Origin: Rhodobacteraceae bacterium EhC02
GTDB taxonomy: Bacteria; Pseudomonadota; Alphaproteobacteria; Rhodobacterales; Rhodobacteraceae
Assembly (NCBI GenBank): GCA_001650895.1
Contig: LXYH01000005.1
Location: 186,001 to 250,000, forward strand
Reading direction: 5' to 3'
DNA: 64,000 nt
The translations under genes and the position numbers were made by a program. Shown piece by piece: positions 1 to 8,512 of this stretch. How positions within the stretch are numbered: the first letter of the stretch is position 1; every line of letters starts with the position of its first letter. Below the pieces are notes generated by a model. It was not told where the DNA came from, made no database searches, and saw only the letters and a list, made by a program, of their open reading frames with translations.

Positions 1-107
1 AGGTTGGAAGGCCCAGCCATGCGGATCCATCATTGGCCGAACGGCAGGCAGTCTTTTGCCGCAACCCGGCAGGGAAGGCCCTGCTGACTGGCGCCGCGCG
101 CCGGACA

Positions 108-2930
108 TCACGAAATGGCCCGTTCCACGCCCTTTTCGATCGCGTCCCGCAGCTTGCGTTCAAGGGCCTTCTGCTTGGACAGGGAATGGAACTTCAGCCC
201 GAACATGTCCTTGACGTAGAAGGTATCGACCACCTGTTCGCCATAGGTCGCGATCACGGCGCTGGCGATATAGACATTCGCGTTCGCCAGGGTGCGGGTC
301 AGGTCGAACAGCAGGCCGGGACGGTCGCGCGTGTCCACCTCGATGATGGTGTAGATCTCGGAACCCTCGTTGTCGAAGGTGATGGAGGTGGCGACCCGGA
401 AGGCGCGTTCGCGCTTCTTGATCTTGTCGCGGCTCTTGATGGCTTCGGTTGTGACGACCTCGCCTTTCAGGGTCTTGCCGATCATCTGGCGCAGCCGGGG
501 CAGGCGCGTGGCGTCATAGGGGCTGCCGCTTTCATCCTGGATCCAGAAGACGGCCGTGGCAAAGCCGTCCTTGGATGTATAGGTGCGCGCATCGACCACG
601 TTCGCCCCCACCAGCGCCAGCGCCCCCGCAAGACGCGAGAAGATGCCCGGATGATCGGACAGGGCGAAACAGGCGCGGGTTGCGTCGCGATCCTCGTCCG
701 GGACCAGGTCGATCCTGATCTCGTCATCGGGAAGGTCGCGCAGCATATTGGCAAAGACCACCTGCGTGCGGGTGTCGAGACCCTGCCAATAGGGTGGATA
801 ATGCCGCCCCAGTTCGGTCTTGAGCGCTGCGGCCTCCCAACCCTTGAGGGCATCGCGCAGGGCCGCTTTCGCCTCGGCGCCGCGGTGTTCACGGTTCAGA
901 TCCTCCAGCCCGTGTTCCAGCGCGCGTGTCGTCTCGCGGTGAAGCTGCCGGATCAGCATGGCCTTCCAGTTGTTCCAGGTGTTGGGACCCACGCCGCGAA
1001 TATCGCAGACCGTCAGCACCGTCAGCAGATCAAGCCGCTTGCGGGTTCGCACGGCCTTGGCGAAATCGCGCAGGGTGCGCGGATCAGAGAGGTCGCGTTT
1101 CTGCGCCATGTCGGACATCAGCAGGTGATAGCGCACCAGCCATTCCACCGTTTCGCAATCCGCCTTGTTCAGGCCAAGGCGCGGCGCCACCTTGCGCGCG
1201 ATCTGCGCGCCCAGCACGGAATGATCCTCGGCCCGGCCCTTGCCGATGTCATGCAGCAGCAGCGCGACATAGAGAACCTTGCGGTTCACCCCTGCACGCA
1301 GGATCCCCGAGGCGACGGGAAGCTCCTCGACCAGTTCGCCCCGTTCGATCTGGGCCAGGTTGCTGATGCACTGGATCGTATGCTCGTCCACCGTGTAGCT
1401 GTGGTACATGTTGAACTGCATCATCGCCACGATGGGTTCGAATTCGGGGATGAAGGCCGCCAGCATGCCCAGCTCGTTCATGCGGCGCAAAGCGCGTTCC
1501 GGGTTGCCGTGTTTCAGTAGCAGATCCATGAAGATCTGCTGCGCCTCGCGGGTGGTGCGCAGATCGTCGTCGATCAGGTGCAGGTTCGCCGTGACCAGGC
1601 GCATGGCATCGGGGTGGATCAGCATGCCCGTCCTGAGGGCTTCCTCGAACAGGCGCAGCAGGTTCACCTTGTCCTTGAGAAACTTTGCCTCGTTCTCGAT
1701 CGCAAGCCTGTTGTGGATCACCTGGTAGCCGGGCTTGACCTTTGGCACGCGCCGGAAAATCCGCTCCAGCAGCGGGCCGGACTTGACATGCAAGGCTTCC
1801 AGCTTCGTCAGGAAGATCCGTGTCAGATCGCCGACAGAAGTCGCATGGCGGAAGTAATCCTGCATGAAATGTTCGACCGCGCGGCGCCCGCCCTTGTCGA
1901 CATATCCCATCCTTTCGGCGACCTGCACCTGCAGGTCGAAGGTCAGCTGATCGGCGGGGCGCCCGGTGATCAGGTGCAGGTGGCAGCGCACGGCCCAAAG
2001 GAAATTCTCGGCCTTCTGGAAGGTCGCGAATTCCTCGGGGCGGAACATCTTGAGGCGGACAAGCTCTGCGGGGTTCTGGACACCATGCAGGTATTTGGCG
2101 ATCCAGAACAGCGATTGCAGGTCGCGCAGGCCGCCTTTGCCCTCCTTCACGTTAGGCTCGACCATGTAGCGCTGGCCACCTTGCTTTTCGTGGCGGGAAT
2201 CCCGTTCGTTCAGCTTGGCCTCGATGAATTCCCGCGCGGTCCCCTTGAACAGTTCGGTCTTGAGGCGCCGGTCAAGCTCGGCCGCCAGCTCTGCATCGCC
2301 GGCAAGGTAGCGATGTTCCAGAAGGGCCGTGCGGATCGTGAAATCCTCGTCTCCCAGTCGCAGGCAGTCCTTCATGGTGCGGCTGGCATGGCCTACCTTC
2401 AGGCGCAGGTCCCAAAGGATGTAAAGCATGGTCTCGATGACGGCTTCCGCCCAGGGCGAGATCCGCGTCTGGCTGAGAAACAGCAGGTCCACATCCGATT
2501 GGGGTGCCATCTCTCCGCGGCCATAGCCACCGACGGCGATCATCGCCAGGCGCTCGCCATCCGTTGCAGGGGATTGCGGATGCACCACCCGTATCGCCAC
2601 ATCATGCGCGCTGGCCACGATGCAATCGGTCAGCCAGCAGTAGGAACGTGTCACGGGGCGCGCATCGAACGGACGCGCGGCAAAGGCCTCGGCGATCGCG
2701 GCGCGTCCCTGCTGCAAGGCCTGCGACAGGATCGGGACGACCGCGCCGCGTATCTGACCGGGTTCAAGCCCCGCCGTGGCATCGGCCAGCGCCCGGGCAA
2801 CGGCCGTCGCATCGAAAATCGACGCGGCAGGACAGATCAGATCGTCCGGTGCGGTGCGTGGGGTCAGTGCGGTCGAAGCTGGCGCCGGATCAGAATCCGG
2901 CACCGCCAAAGGTTCTTGGGGCAGGGTCAA
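108..2930 (-). CDS. glnD: bifunctional uridylyltransferase/uridylyl-removing enzyme GlnD
   Basis: Cytosolic nitrogen sensor that uridylylates and de-uridylylates PII proteins in response to glutamine. The 940-residue product has the family layout: a nucleotidyltransferase motif GGYGRGEMAPQSDVDLLF at about residues 134-151 with the catalytic Asp pair D146/D148, an HD phosphohydrolase motif LLLHDIGKG at about 557-565 for the removing activity, and two C-terminal ACT domains (about 745-810 and 860-930) that sense glutamine. The first 40 residues are a low-complexity Pro/Ala-rich extension. The start lies 41 nt inside the preceding lipoprotein gene on the same strand, so the two are probably co-transcribed. 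Length and motifs are normal; only the exact start is uncertain. Confidence 0.96.
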   Translation of the reverse strand: MTLPQEPLAVPDSDPAPASTALTPRTAPDDLICPAASIFDATAVARALADATAGLEPGQIRGAVVPILSQALQQGRAAIAEAFAARPFDARPVTRSYCWLTDCIVASAHDVAIRVVHPQSPATDGERLAMIAVGGYGRGEMAPQSDVDLLFLSQTRISPWAEAVIETMLYILWDLRLKVGHASRTMKDCLRLGDEDFTIRTALLEHRYLAGDAELAAELDRRLKTELFKGTAREFIEAKLNERDSRHEKQGGQRYMVEPNVKEGKGGLRDLQSLFWIAKYLHGVQNPAELVRLKMFRPEEFATFQKAENFLWAVRCHLHLITGRPADQLTFDLQVQVAERMGYVDKGGRRAVEHFMQDYFRHATSVGDLTRIFLTKLEALHVKSGPLLERIFRRVPKVKPGYQVIHNRLAIENEAKFLKDKVNLLRLFEEALRTGMLIHPDAMRLVTANLHLIDDDLRTTREAQQIFMDLLLKHGNPERALRRMNELGMLAAFIPEFEPIVAMMQFNMYHSYTVDEHTIQCISNLAQIERGELVEELPVASGILRAGVNRKVLYVALLLHDIGKGRAEDHSVLGAQIARKVAPRLGLNKADCETVEWLVRYHLLMSDMAQKRDLSDPRTLRDFAKAVRTRKRLDLLTVLTVCDIRGVGPNTWNNWKAMLIRQLHRETTRALEHGLEDLNREHRGAEAKAALRDALKGWEAAALKTELGRHYPPYWQGLDTRTQVVFANMLRDLPDDEIRIDLVPDEDRDATRACFALSDHPGIFSRLAGALALVGANVVDARTYTSKDGFATAVFWIQDESGSPYDATRLPRLRQMIGKTLKGEVVTTEAIKSRDKIKKRERAFRVATSITFDNEGSEIYTIIEVDTRDRPGLLFDLTRTLANANVYIASAVIATYGEQVVDTFYVKDMFGLKFHSLSKQKALERKLRDAIEKGVERAIS

Positions 2931-4149
2931 TCACAACCACCTGTCTGTCGCGGATCTGGGCCACGGCCAGCCCGCGTTCGTTGGTACCGTTCTCACGCAG
3001 ACGGAATATGCCGTTCACCCCCTGAAAGCCAGCCCCTTGCGTCAGGCTGGCCCGGCTCAGCGCATCAGGGCGTCCGGAACTGATCAGCGCCCCGATGGCG
3101 GCAATGCCGTCATAGGCCAGCCCGCCGATGGCATGTGGCGCCTCGCCATAAGCGGTCTGGTACCTGTCACGGAACCGCGCCGTCATGGTCGGATCGGGAA
3201 TGGCGAACCATCCGCCCTGAACCCCCGGCAGATCCAGCGTCTGACTGGGCACGTCCCAGCGGGTCAGGCCGATATACTGCGTGACTGCAGGCGAGATGCC
3301 CGCCTCGGGCATCAGCTGTGTCAGAAGCGGAAGTGCACCGGCAGTATTCGCGGTCAGAAATACGGCATCAGCCGCGCCATCGCGCACCGTGGTGACGATT
3401 TGCGGAATGGCCTGCACAACCCCGTTCTGCGAGAACTCATGCCCCACGCTGCCAACCAGTGTGCCGCCGCTGCGGGCCAGCGCCGTCTCGATGGCCTGAC
3501 GTCCCGCACGGCCGTCCACATCCTCGGAATAGACCACGACGACGCGGCCCTTGCCCTGGCGCGCCGCATAGCTGGACAGCCGATCGGCGGTGTTGTCGAA
3601 TGTGGGCCCCAGAACGAACAGGTTGCCGCCCGCGATGGAGCTGTTGTTGGTGAAGGCCAGCACGCTGACCCCGCTGGAGGCGACGGCGACGGCCGCGGCA
3701 TTGGCGTTCTCGCCGTAAACCGGCCCCAGGATGATTGCGGCCCCGTCGGCCACGGCCTGAAGGGCGGCCTGCTGTGCGCTGGCGGCAGCGCCGGCCGTAC
3801 CATAGACGCGCAGGTCGATGGCCACGTCACCCAGATCCGCGATGGCCAGCCGCGCCGCGTTTTCCAGCGACCGTGCCAGAACCTCGTCGCTGGCATTGGC
3901 GGATCCGCGCGGAACCAGCAGCGCGACGGGCACCGGCGCGGACGTGTTGATGGACGGGCCCGGTCGTCCCGCCGTGGTGCCGATCGGCTCGCATGCAGCG
4001 ACCGCACCGATGGCGACAAGGGCCAGCGCGGCACGGCGCGACGGCGCGATCGCCCGAAAACTCCGCTGCAACATCAGCCGCGCGGTTTCGGCAATTCGAT
4101 GGACGGGCGTCAGGAATGACTTGCGGGGGGGTGACTTGAACGCAAACAT
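2890..4149 (-). CDS. LpoA-like periplasmic-binding lipoprotein (penicillin-binding protein activator family)
   Basis: Predicted outer-membrane or periplasmic lipoprotein with a type I periplasmic-binding fold. The ATG at 4149 was chosen because a GAGGGAGAA ribosome binding site lies just upstream; the longer frame lacks one. An unusually long basic n-region is followed by a hydrophobic stretch and a lipobox ending GAVAAC, with the lipidated Cys at about residue 53. The remaining 365 residues resemble ABC-type amino-acid binding proteins and the YraM/LpoA domain. LpoA in gamma-proteobacteria activates PBP1A; that role here is inferred from family and context. The gene is divergent from rsmI-yraN, the conserved yraM-rsmI-yraN arrangement. 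Its 3' end overlaps glnD. Confidence 0.85.
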   Translation of the reverse strand: MFAFKSPPRKSFLTPVHRIAETARLMLQRSFRAIAPSRRAALALVAIGAVAACEPIGTTAGRPGPSINTSAPVPVALLVPRGSANASDEVLARSLENAARLAIADLGDVAIDLRVYGTAGAAASAQQAALQAVADGAAIILGPVYGENANAAAVAVASSGVSVLAFTNNSSIAGGNLFVLGPTFDNTADRLSSYAARQGKGRVVVVYSEDVDGRAGRQAIETALARSGGTLVGSVGHEFSQNGVVQAIPQIVTTVRDGAADAVFLTANTAGALPLLTQLMPEAGISPAVTQYIGLTRWDVPSQTLDLPGVQGGWFAIPDPTMTARFRDRYQTAYGEAPHAIGGLAYDGIAAIGALISSGRPDALSRASLTQGAGFQGVNGIFRLRENGTNERGLAVAQIRDRQVVVIDPAPRTFGGAGF

Positions 4150-4236
4150 GAAACAGATTTCTCCCTCGACAACAGCGGTGATCTGCGCCACCGGCACTTG
4201 AATTCATCATAAACACCACGCCGAAGGGGTCCAGCA

Positions 4237-5097
4237 TTGAATCCAAAATCCGTGAAACTGTCACCAGGTCTTTACCTTGTGTCCACGCCGATCGGGTCCG
4301 CGCGCGATATCACGCTGCGCGCCCTGGACGTTCTGGCAAGCGCCGACGTGCTGGCGGCGGAAGATACGCGAACCCTGCGCAAGCTGATGGAAATACATGG
4401 TATTCCGCTTGGGGACCGTCAGGTCCTGGCCTATCACGACCACAATGGCGCACAGATGCGGCCGCGCCTGCTGGAGCAGATGGCCCAAGGCCGCAGCCTT
4501 GCCTATGCATCCGAGGCGGGCACGCCCATGGTGGCCGATCCGGGATTCGATCTGGCGCGCGCGGCGCGCGAGGCGGGAATTGCGGTGACAGCGGCGCCGG
4601 GGGCCTCGGCGGTGATCACGGCGCTGACCATCGGCGGCCTGCCGACGGACAGGTTCTTTTTTGCGGGTTTCCTGCCCAACAGCGCCAGCCAGCGCAAGAC
4701 CGCCCTGCGCCGGTATGCCGATATTCCGGGAACACTTGTCTTCTACGAATCGCCAAAGCGGATCGCGGCCATGCTGCGAGACTGCGCCGAGGTCCTGGGC
4801 GCTGACCGCAAGGCCGCGCTGTGCCGCGAACTGACCAAGAAATTCGAGGAGGTGATTTCCGGCACGTTGCAAGAAATCGGCGATGTCTGCGCCGAAAGAA
4901 CCCTCAAGGGCGAGATGGTCGTCCTGATCGAGCGGAAGTCTTCGGAGAATATTAGGGAATCTGATGTAGACCAGATGCTCAAGGAGGCGCTGAAGGACAA
5001 ATCGGTGCGCGACGCGGCGGATGAGGTGTCGGCACGGACAGGTCTTGCGCGCAGGCAGGTCTACCAGATGGCCCTCAAGCTGGAGCAGGGTGAATGA
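4237..5097 (+). CDS. rsmI: 16S rRNA (cytidine(1402)-2'-O)-methyltransferase RsmI
   Basis: SAM-dependent tetrapyrrole-methylase-fold enzyme that methylates the ribose of C1402 in the decoding centre of 16S rRNA. Visible motifs are LYLVSTPIGSARDITLRAL near the N terminus, the AEDTR box, SEAGTPMVADPG and AAPGASAVITAL, all typical of RsmI; 286 residues is the normal length. The start appears to be TTG at 4237, which has an AAGGGGT Shine-Dalgarno about 7 nt upstream; an in-frame GTG at 4252 is the alternative. The stop overlaps the start of yraN (ATGA), indicating translational coupling. It is divergent from the LpoA-like gene across an 87 bp promoter region. Confidence 0.95.
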   Translation: MNPKSVKLSPGLYLVSTPIGSARDITLRALDVLASADVLAAEDTRTLRKLMEIHGIPLGDRQVLAYHDHNGAQMRPRLLEQMAQGRSLAYASEAGTPMVADPGFDLARAAREAGIAVTAAPGASAVITALTIGGLPTDRFFFAGFLPNSASQRKTALRRYADIPGTLVFYESPKRIAAMLRDCAEVLGADRKAALCRELTKKFEEVISGTLQEIGDVCAERTLKGEMVVLIERKSSENIRESDVDQMLKEALKDKSVRDAADEVSARTGLARRQVYQMALKLEQGE

Positions 5098-5603
5098 CGA
5101 TACGCTTCGATCCGACAGGGCACATTGTGCGGCCGGTACAGCTTGACCTACCGCTGCCCCTGCCGGAATCGCCTTGCCCGTCCGTTCTGCCACAGGCAGC
5201 AGGAGAATCGGGCCCGTCCTCCGCGGTGCGATCGGCCCGTCGGGATCGTGGCCGTCTGGCGTATCTTTCGGGACTTGCCGCCGAAGACACCGTTGAAAAA
5301 GCCTATCTGCGCAAGGGCATGGCGCTGGTCGCCCGCCGCTGGCGCGGAACGCGTGCGGAAATCGACATGATCTTTGCCGATGGGTCTGCCTTGGTCTTTG
5401 TCGAAGTTAAGAAAAGCCGCAGTTTCGACGCTGCGATCAGGTCGCTTGGCCGTGCCCAATGCGACCGCATTCTGGAAGCGGCCACGGAATTCCTGGGCCG
5501 GACCGATCGTTCGCAAATGACCGAAATGCGTTTCGATCTGGCGACGGTCGACCATGCCGGCGCGATCGATATCTTGGAAAACGCCTTCGCGCTTGAAGGC
5601 TGA
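5094..5603 (+). CDS. yraN: YraN family endonuclease-fold protein (UPF0102)
   Basis: Small protein of the UPF0102/YraN family, which has a restriction-endonuclease-like fold and no firmly established function. The signature block RGTRAEIDMIFADG followed by VFVEVKKS is visible in the centre, with the conserved acidic residues of the nuclease-like site. The family core is about 115-120 residues; this protein has about 50 extra N-terminal residues rich in Pro and Leu before the core. The start codon overlaps the rsmI stop (ATGA), a pairing conserved across Proteobacteria. The N-terminal extension may be spurious if translation begins internally, but coupling to rsmI favours the upstream start. 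Confidence 0.88.
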   Translation: MTIRFDPTGHIVRPVQLDLPLPLPESPCPSVLPQAAGESGPSSAVRSARRDRGRLAYLSGLAAEDTVEKAYLRKGMALVARRWRGTRAEIDMIFADGSALVFVEVKKSRSFDAAIRSLGRAQCDRILEAATEFLGRTDRSQMTEMRFDLATVDHAGAIDILENAFALEG

Positions 5604-5717
5604 GACCTGCGGCAGCGGGTGTTGCCGCGCGACCCGCGCGCGCCCCGACTGGCATTTCGGATTGTCTCGCCGCTTGGGTTGCGCCATGTAAAGGCTCTAT
5701 CCTCAGGGGAGCCGGAC

Positions 5718-6653
5718 ATGAAAATCGCCTTTCAGATGGACCCGATCGGGCCGATCAACATCAATGCCGACAGCACGTTCCGCCTGATGGAGGAAGCCCA
5801 GGCTCGCGGTCATGATCTGTTTTACTACACGCCTGACCGTCTGGCCTACCAGGAAGGTCGAATCACGGCGCGGGGCTGGCCGGTTACCGTGCAGCGCGTG
5901 CAGGGTGATCATTACACTCTTGGCGCGGAGGCCGAGGTGGACCTTGCGGAGTTCGACGTGGTCTGGCTGCGGCAGGACCCGCCCTTCGACATGTTCTATA
6001 TCACGACCACGCATCTGCTGGACCGCATCCACCCCGGAACGCTTGTCGTGAACGATCCTTTCTGGGTGCGCAATTCCCCCGAGAAACTGCTGGTTCTGAA
6101 TTTCCCAGATCTGACCCCGCCCACAACGATCGCGCGCGATCTTGCGACGATCCGCGCCTTCAAGGATCGTCATGGCGACGTCATCCTCAAGCCGCTTTAC
6201 GGCAATGGCGGCGCGGGGGTGTTCCGGCTGACCTCGGACGACCGCAACCTGTCCTCGCTGCATGAACTTTTCACCGGGTTCAGCCGCGAACCGCTGATCG
6301 TGCAGAAATACCTGCCCGATGTGACCAGGGGCGACAAGCGCGTGATCCTCGTGGATGGTGAACCCGTGGGCGCGATCAACCGCGTGCCCGCTGTCGGGGA
6401 AACCCGGTCCAACATGCATGTGGGCGGGCGCCCCGAAAAGATCGGGCTGACCGAACGCGACCTCGAGATCTGTGCACGCATCGGTCCGGTGCTGCGCGAA
6501 AAGGGGCAGGTTTTCGTGGGAATCGACGTGATCGGCACCTGGTTGACCGAGATCAACGTGACCTCGCCGACCGGCATCCAGGAACTTGAACGCTTCGATG
6601 GCGTCAATATCGCCGCACGCATCTGGGAACGGATCGAAGCAAGGCGCGCCTGA
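5718..6653 (+). CDS. gshB: glutathione synthase
   Basis: ATP-grasp ligase joining gamma-glutamylcysteine and glycine, the second step of glutathione synthesis in the cytosol. The start [20 protein letters not shown] is the standard GshB N terminus and has an AGGGGAG ribosome binding site. Other visible features are [11 protein letters not shown], the ATP-grasp segment [14 protein letters not shown] and the C-terminal [13 protein letters not shown]. The 311-residue length is normal. It follows yraN by 114 nt and converges on the comM remnant; the two stop regions share a perfect palindrome. Confidence 0.97.
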   Translation: MKIAFQMDPIGPININADSTFRLMEEAQARGHDLFYYTPDRLAYQEGRITARGWPVTVQRVQGDHYTLGAEAEVDLAEFDVVWLRQDPPFDMFYITTTHLLDRIHPGTLVVNDPFWVRNSPEKLLVLNFPDLTPPTTIARDLATIRAFKDRHGDVILKPLYGNGGAGVFRLTSDDRNLSSLHELFTGFSREPLIVQKYLPDVTRGDKRVILVDGEPVGAINRVPAVGETRSNMHVGGRPEKIGLTERDLEICARIGPVLREKGQVFVGIDVIGTWLTEINVTSPTGIQELERFDGVNIAARIWERIEARRA

Positions 6654-6665
6654 TCCGGATCAGGC
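6648..6665. terminator. palindrome between convergent gshB and comM remnant
   Basis: The 18 nt sequence GCCTGATCCGGATCAGGC is a perfect palindrome spanning the gshB stop codon and the last bases of the convergent gene. It could form a short hairpin on either transcript and act as a bidirectional terminator, but no clear T-run follows. Confidence 0.4.
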
Positions 6666-7208
6666 TTCCCTGACGCCGACAAGCCGGTAGCTGGCCGCTT
6701 CGGCCACATGGACACTGGCGACATCCTCGGCCCCTTCAAGGTCAGCTATGGTGCGCGCGACCCGCAAGACCCGGTGATAGCCGCGCGCGGTCAGGCCGAA
6801 GCGGTCCGCGATCCGCCCCAGAAGTGCCCTGCCGGCGGCGTCGGGTGTCGCGATCCGGTCGAGCACGGCCCCCTCGGCATCGGCATTCAGGTGCATGCCC
6901 GCCACCTCGGCATAGCGTGTGGCCTGGATCTTTCGCGCCGCGGCCACCCGCGCTGCCACCTCGGCCGAACTGTCGCCCGAAGCGGGCAGGTCAAGGTCGG
7001 TATAGGCGACAGGTGGCACCTCGATCCGCAGATCGAAGCGATCCATCAAAGGGCCGCTGATCCGTCCGATGTAATCCTCGCCGCAGATCGGCGCGCGGGT
7101 GCAAGCCCTTGCCGGATCGGTCAGATAGCCGCATTTGCAGGGATTGGCGGCCGCCACCAGCATGAAGCGGCAGGGATAGCGCACATGCGCATTGGCGCGC
7201 GCCACCAT
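6660..7208 (-). pseudogene. comM: internally deleted comM/yifB (Mg-chelatase-like ATPase), C-terminal part only
   Basis: Only the last third of a ComM/YifB protein is present: the segment beginning VARANAHVRYPCRFMLVAA, the cysteine-rich NPCKCGYLTDP region and the Mg-chelatase C-terminal helical domain. Full ComM proteins are about 500 residues; 182 codons remain. The AAA+ Walker A and B motifs are gone, so ATP-driven branch migration (ComM's role in natural transformation) should be lost. The frame opens with ATG-GTG-GCG-CGC-GCC, encoding MVARA, the usual ComM N terminus in this group as I recall. That sequence is fused directly to the internal VARANAH block, as expected for an in-frame deletion between two short VARA-encoding repeats. 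A sequencing or assembly error is the alternative. Confidence 0.8.
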
Positions 7209-7294
7209 CCCTGACCCCATCCTTCACCATGGTTAATGGCTAGGATGTTTTTCTTTCGGAATGATTAACGCCCCACGTCGCGCGAACTGCGTGA

Positions 7295-7867
7295 TCAGGG
7301 CAGGTGGTTGATCCGCAGGGCCCGCCATGATCCGTCCTCAAGATGCAGTTCGGTCAGCGACAGGTTGTCGATCCGGTGCGAGAACGCCTCATAGGCGCCG
7401 ATTTGCAAGGCCTGCTGCACCTGGGTCAGGATCACGCCGAAATGCGCCACTGCAATGATGTCACGGCCCGGATGCGCTGCGATCAACCGCGACACGCTGC
7501 TGTCGACCCGGGCCGACACCTCGTGCCAGCTTTCGCCGCCGGGAGGGCGGATGTCGCCGGGATTGTCCCAATAGGCCCGCAGACGGGCCTGATCCTCGAC
7601 CTCGTCGAAGCGCGCAAGCTCCCATGCGCCGAAATGGATCTCGCGCAGGTCCGGGTCATGCGGCAGGCGATGCCGCCCGTTTGCAATGGCATCGGCCGTC
7701 GCCGTGGCCCGCACCAGGTCTGACGAAATCACGATGGCATCCTGCGGCAGGGCCTTGGACAGCCGCGCCAACTGCGCGCTATCCGACAGGTCAGCCGGAA
7801 GATCGGACCAGCCCACCATGGATTTCGCATGTGTCGGACCATGACGCACCCAGAAAAAACGGCTCAT
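7295..7867 (-). CDS. histidine phosphatase family protein (possible alpha-ribazole phosphatase)
   Basis: Member of the phosphoglycerate-mutase-like histidine phosphatases. The catalytic RHGP motif is at residues 8-11, with a second conserved His in AVAHFGV near residue 144 and the Glu-containing LREIHFGAWE block. Its start codon overlaps the stop of the upstream adenosylcobinamide kinase gene (ATGA). That suggests a role in nucleotide-loop assembly of cobalamin, where CobC-type phosphatases remove the phosphate from alpha-ribazole phosphate. The specificity is inferred from context; the family is broad and a different phosphomonoester substrate is possible. Normal length (190 residues). Confidence 0.85.
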   Translation of the reverse strand: MSRFFWVRHGPTHAKSMVGWSDLPADLSDSAQLARLSKALPQDAIVISSDLVRATATADAIANGRHRLPHDPDLREIHFGAWELARFDEVEDQARLRAYWDNPGDIRPPGGESWHEVSARVDSSVSRLIAAHPGRDIIAVAHFGVILTQVQQALQIGAYEAFSHRIDNLSLTELHLEDGSWRALRINHLP

Positions 7868-8397
7868 GACGCCTGCCCCGGCATCTGGCCCTTCAAGACC
7901 AGTGGAAGGCCTGCCATGACCGCCACCACGAGGGCCGCCCGTGCCGCAAGCCTCTGGTTCAATTCGCCCTGCGCCTGCCGAAAGCGACGCGCCAGGGCGT
8001 TTTCGGGAACAACGCTCATGCCTATTTCATTGCTGACCACCACCACGGGTGCGGCACAGGCGTCCAGCGCCGCAAAAAGCGCGGTTTCCGCGGTCTGCAG
8101 GTCACTCTCTGCCAGCATATGGTTGCTCAGCCAAAGGGTGGCGCAATCCAGCAGGACTGCCTGATGCGGCAGCATCTCTGCAAGGGCGGGGGCCAGGTGC
8201 AATGGCGCCTCATACGTTTTCCATCCCTCGCCCCGGGTTGCGCGGTGACGCGCGATCTTGTCGCGCATCTCGTCGTCCCAGGCCTGTGCCGTGGCCAGGT
8301 AGACGGGTGACTGACCGCTCTGCAGGACCATACGTTCCGCAAAGGCGGTCTTTCCCGAGGCGGCCCCACCCAGAACCAGTGTCAGCTTTGGTAGCAT
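7864..8397 (-). CDS. cobU: bifunctional adenosylcobinamide kinase/adenosylcobinamide-phosphate guanylyltransferase
   Basis: CobU/CobP phosphorylates adenosylcobinamide and then transfers GMP to it, in late cobalamin synthesis and salvage. The P-loop GGAASGKTAFAE lies at the N terminus, followed by YLATAQAWDDEMRDKIARHR (including the guanylylated His region) and VSNEIGMSVVPEN, a family hallmark. The ATG at 8397 is preferred over the longer frame because the usual family N terminus (LPKLTLVLGG) starts there. The product is 177 residues. It is coupled to the downstream phosphatase gene and divergent from rpoH. Cobalamin supply is relevant because BchE, encoded later in this window, needs a B12 cofactor. 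Confidence 0.93.
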   Translation of the reverse strand: MLPKLTLVLGGAASGKTAFAERMVLQSGQSPVYLATAQAWDDEMRDKIARHRATRGEGWKTYEAPLHLAPALAEMLPHQAVLLDCATLWLSNHMLAESDLQTAETALFAALDACAAPVVVVSNEIGMSVVPENALARRFRQAQGELNQRLAARAALVVAVMAGLPLVLKGQMPGQAS

Positions 8398-8414
8398 TGC
8401 AGAGTCATCTTTTT

Positions 8415-8442
8415 TGATCCGATCGGTTTTTGCCTGCGTATC
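8415..8442 (+). promoter_or_regulatory. candidate sigma-E (ECF11-type) promoter for rpoH
   Basis: TGATCC at 8415-8420, 16 nt, then CGTATC at 8437-8442, about 70 nt before the rpoH start. TGATCC is the -35 hexamer I recall for the ChrR-controlled RpoE (ECF11) promoters of Rhodobacter, which drive rpoH-II under singlet-oxygen stress; the -10 match is less certain. The site lies just upstream of the divergent cobU start. Confidence 0.55.
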
Positions 8443-8512
8443 AAACCACAAGACAAACAAAAACGGCCTACCTAGCGCCCTTGGCGTGTCAGGCCACAGT
8501 TAGGGGGTAAAA

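Noticed and set aside
1-33. Possible minus-strand gene starting ATGATGGATCCG and running off the left edge
   Set aside because: Only about ten codons are visible and there is no clear ribosome binding site; too little to call.
33-3083. Long plus-strand open frames (about 500 codons each) across glnD
   Set aside because: Antisense to a complete, well-recognised glnD; sequence is Gln/His/Arg-rich, as typical of GC-driven shadow frames.
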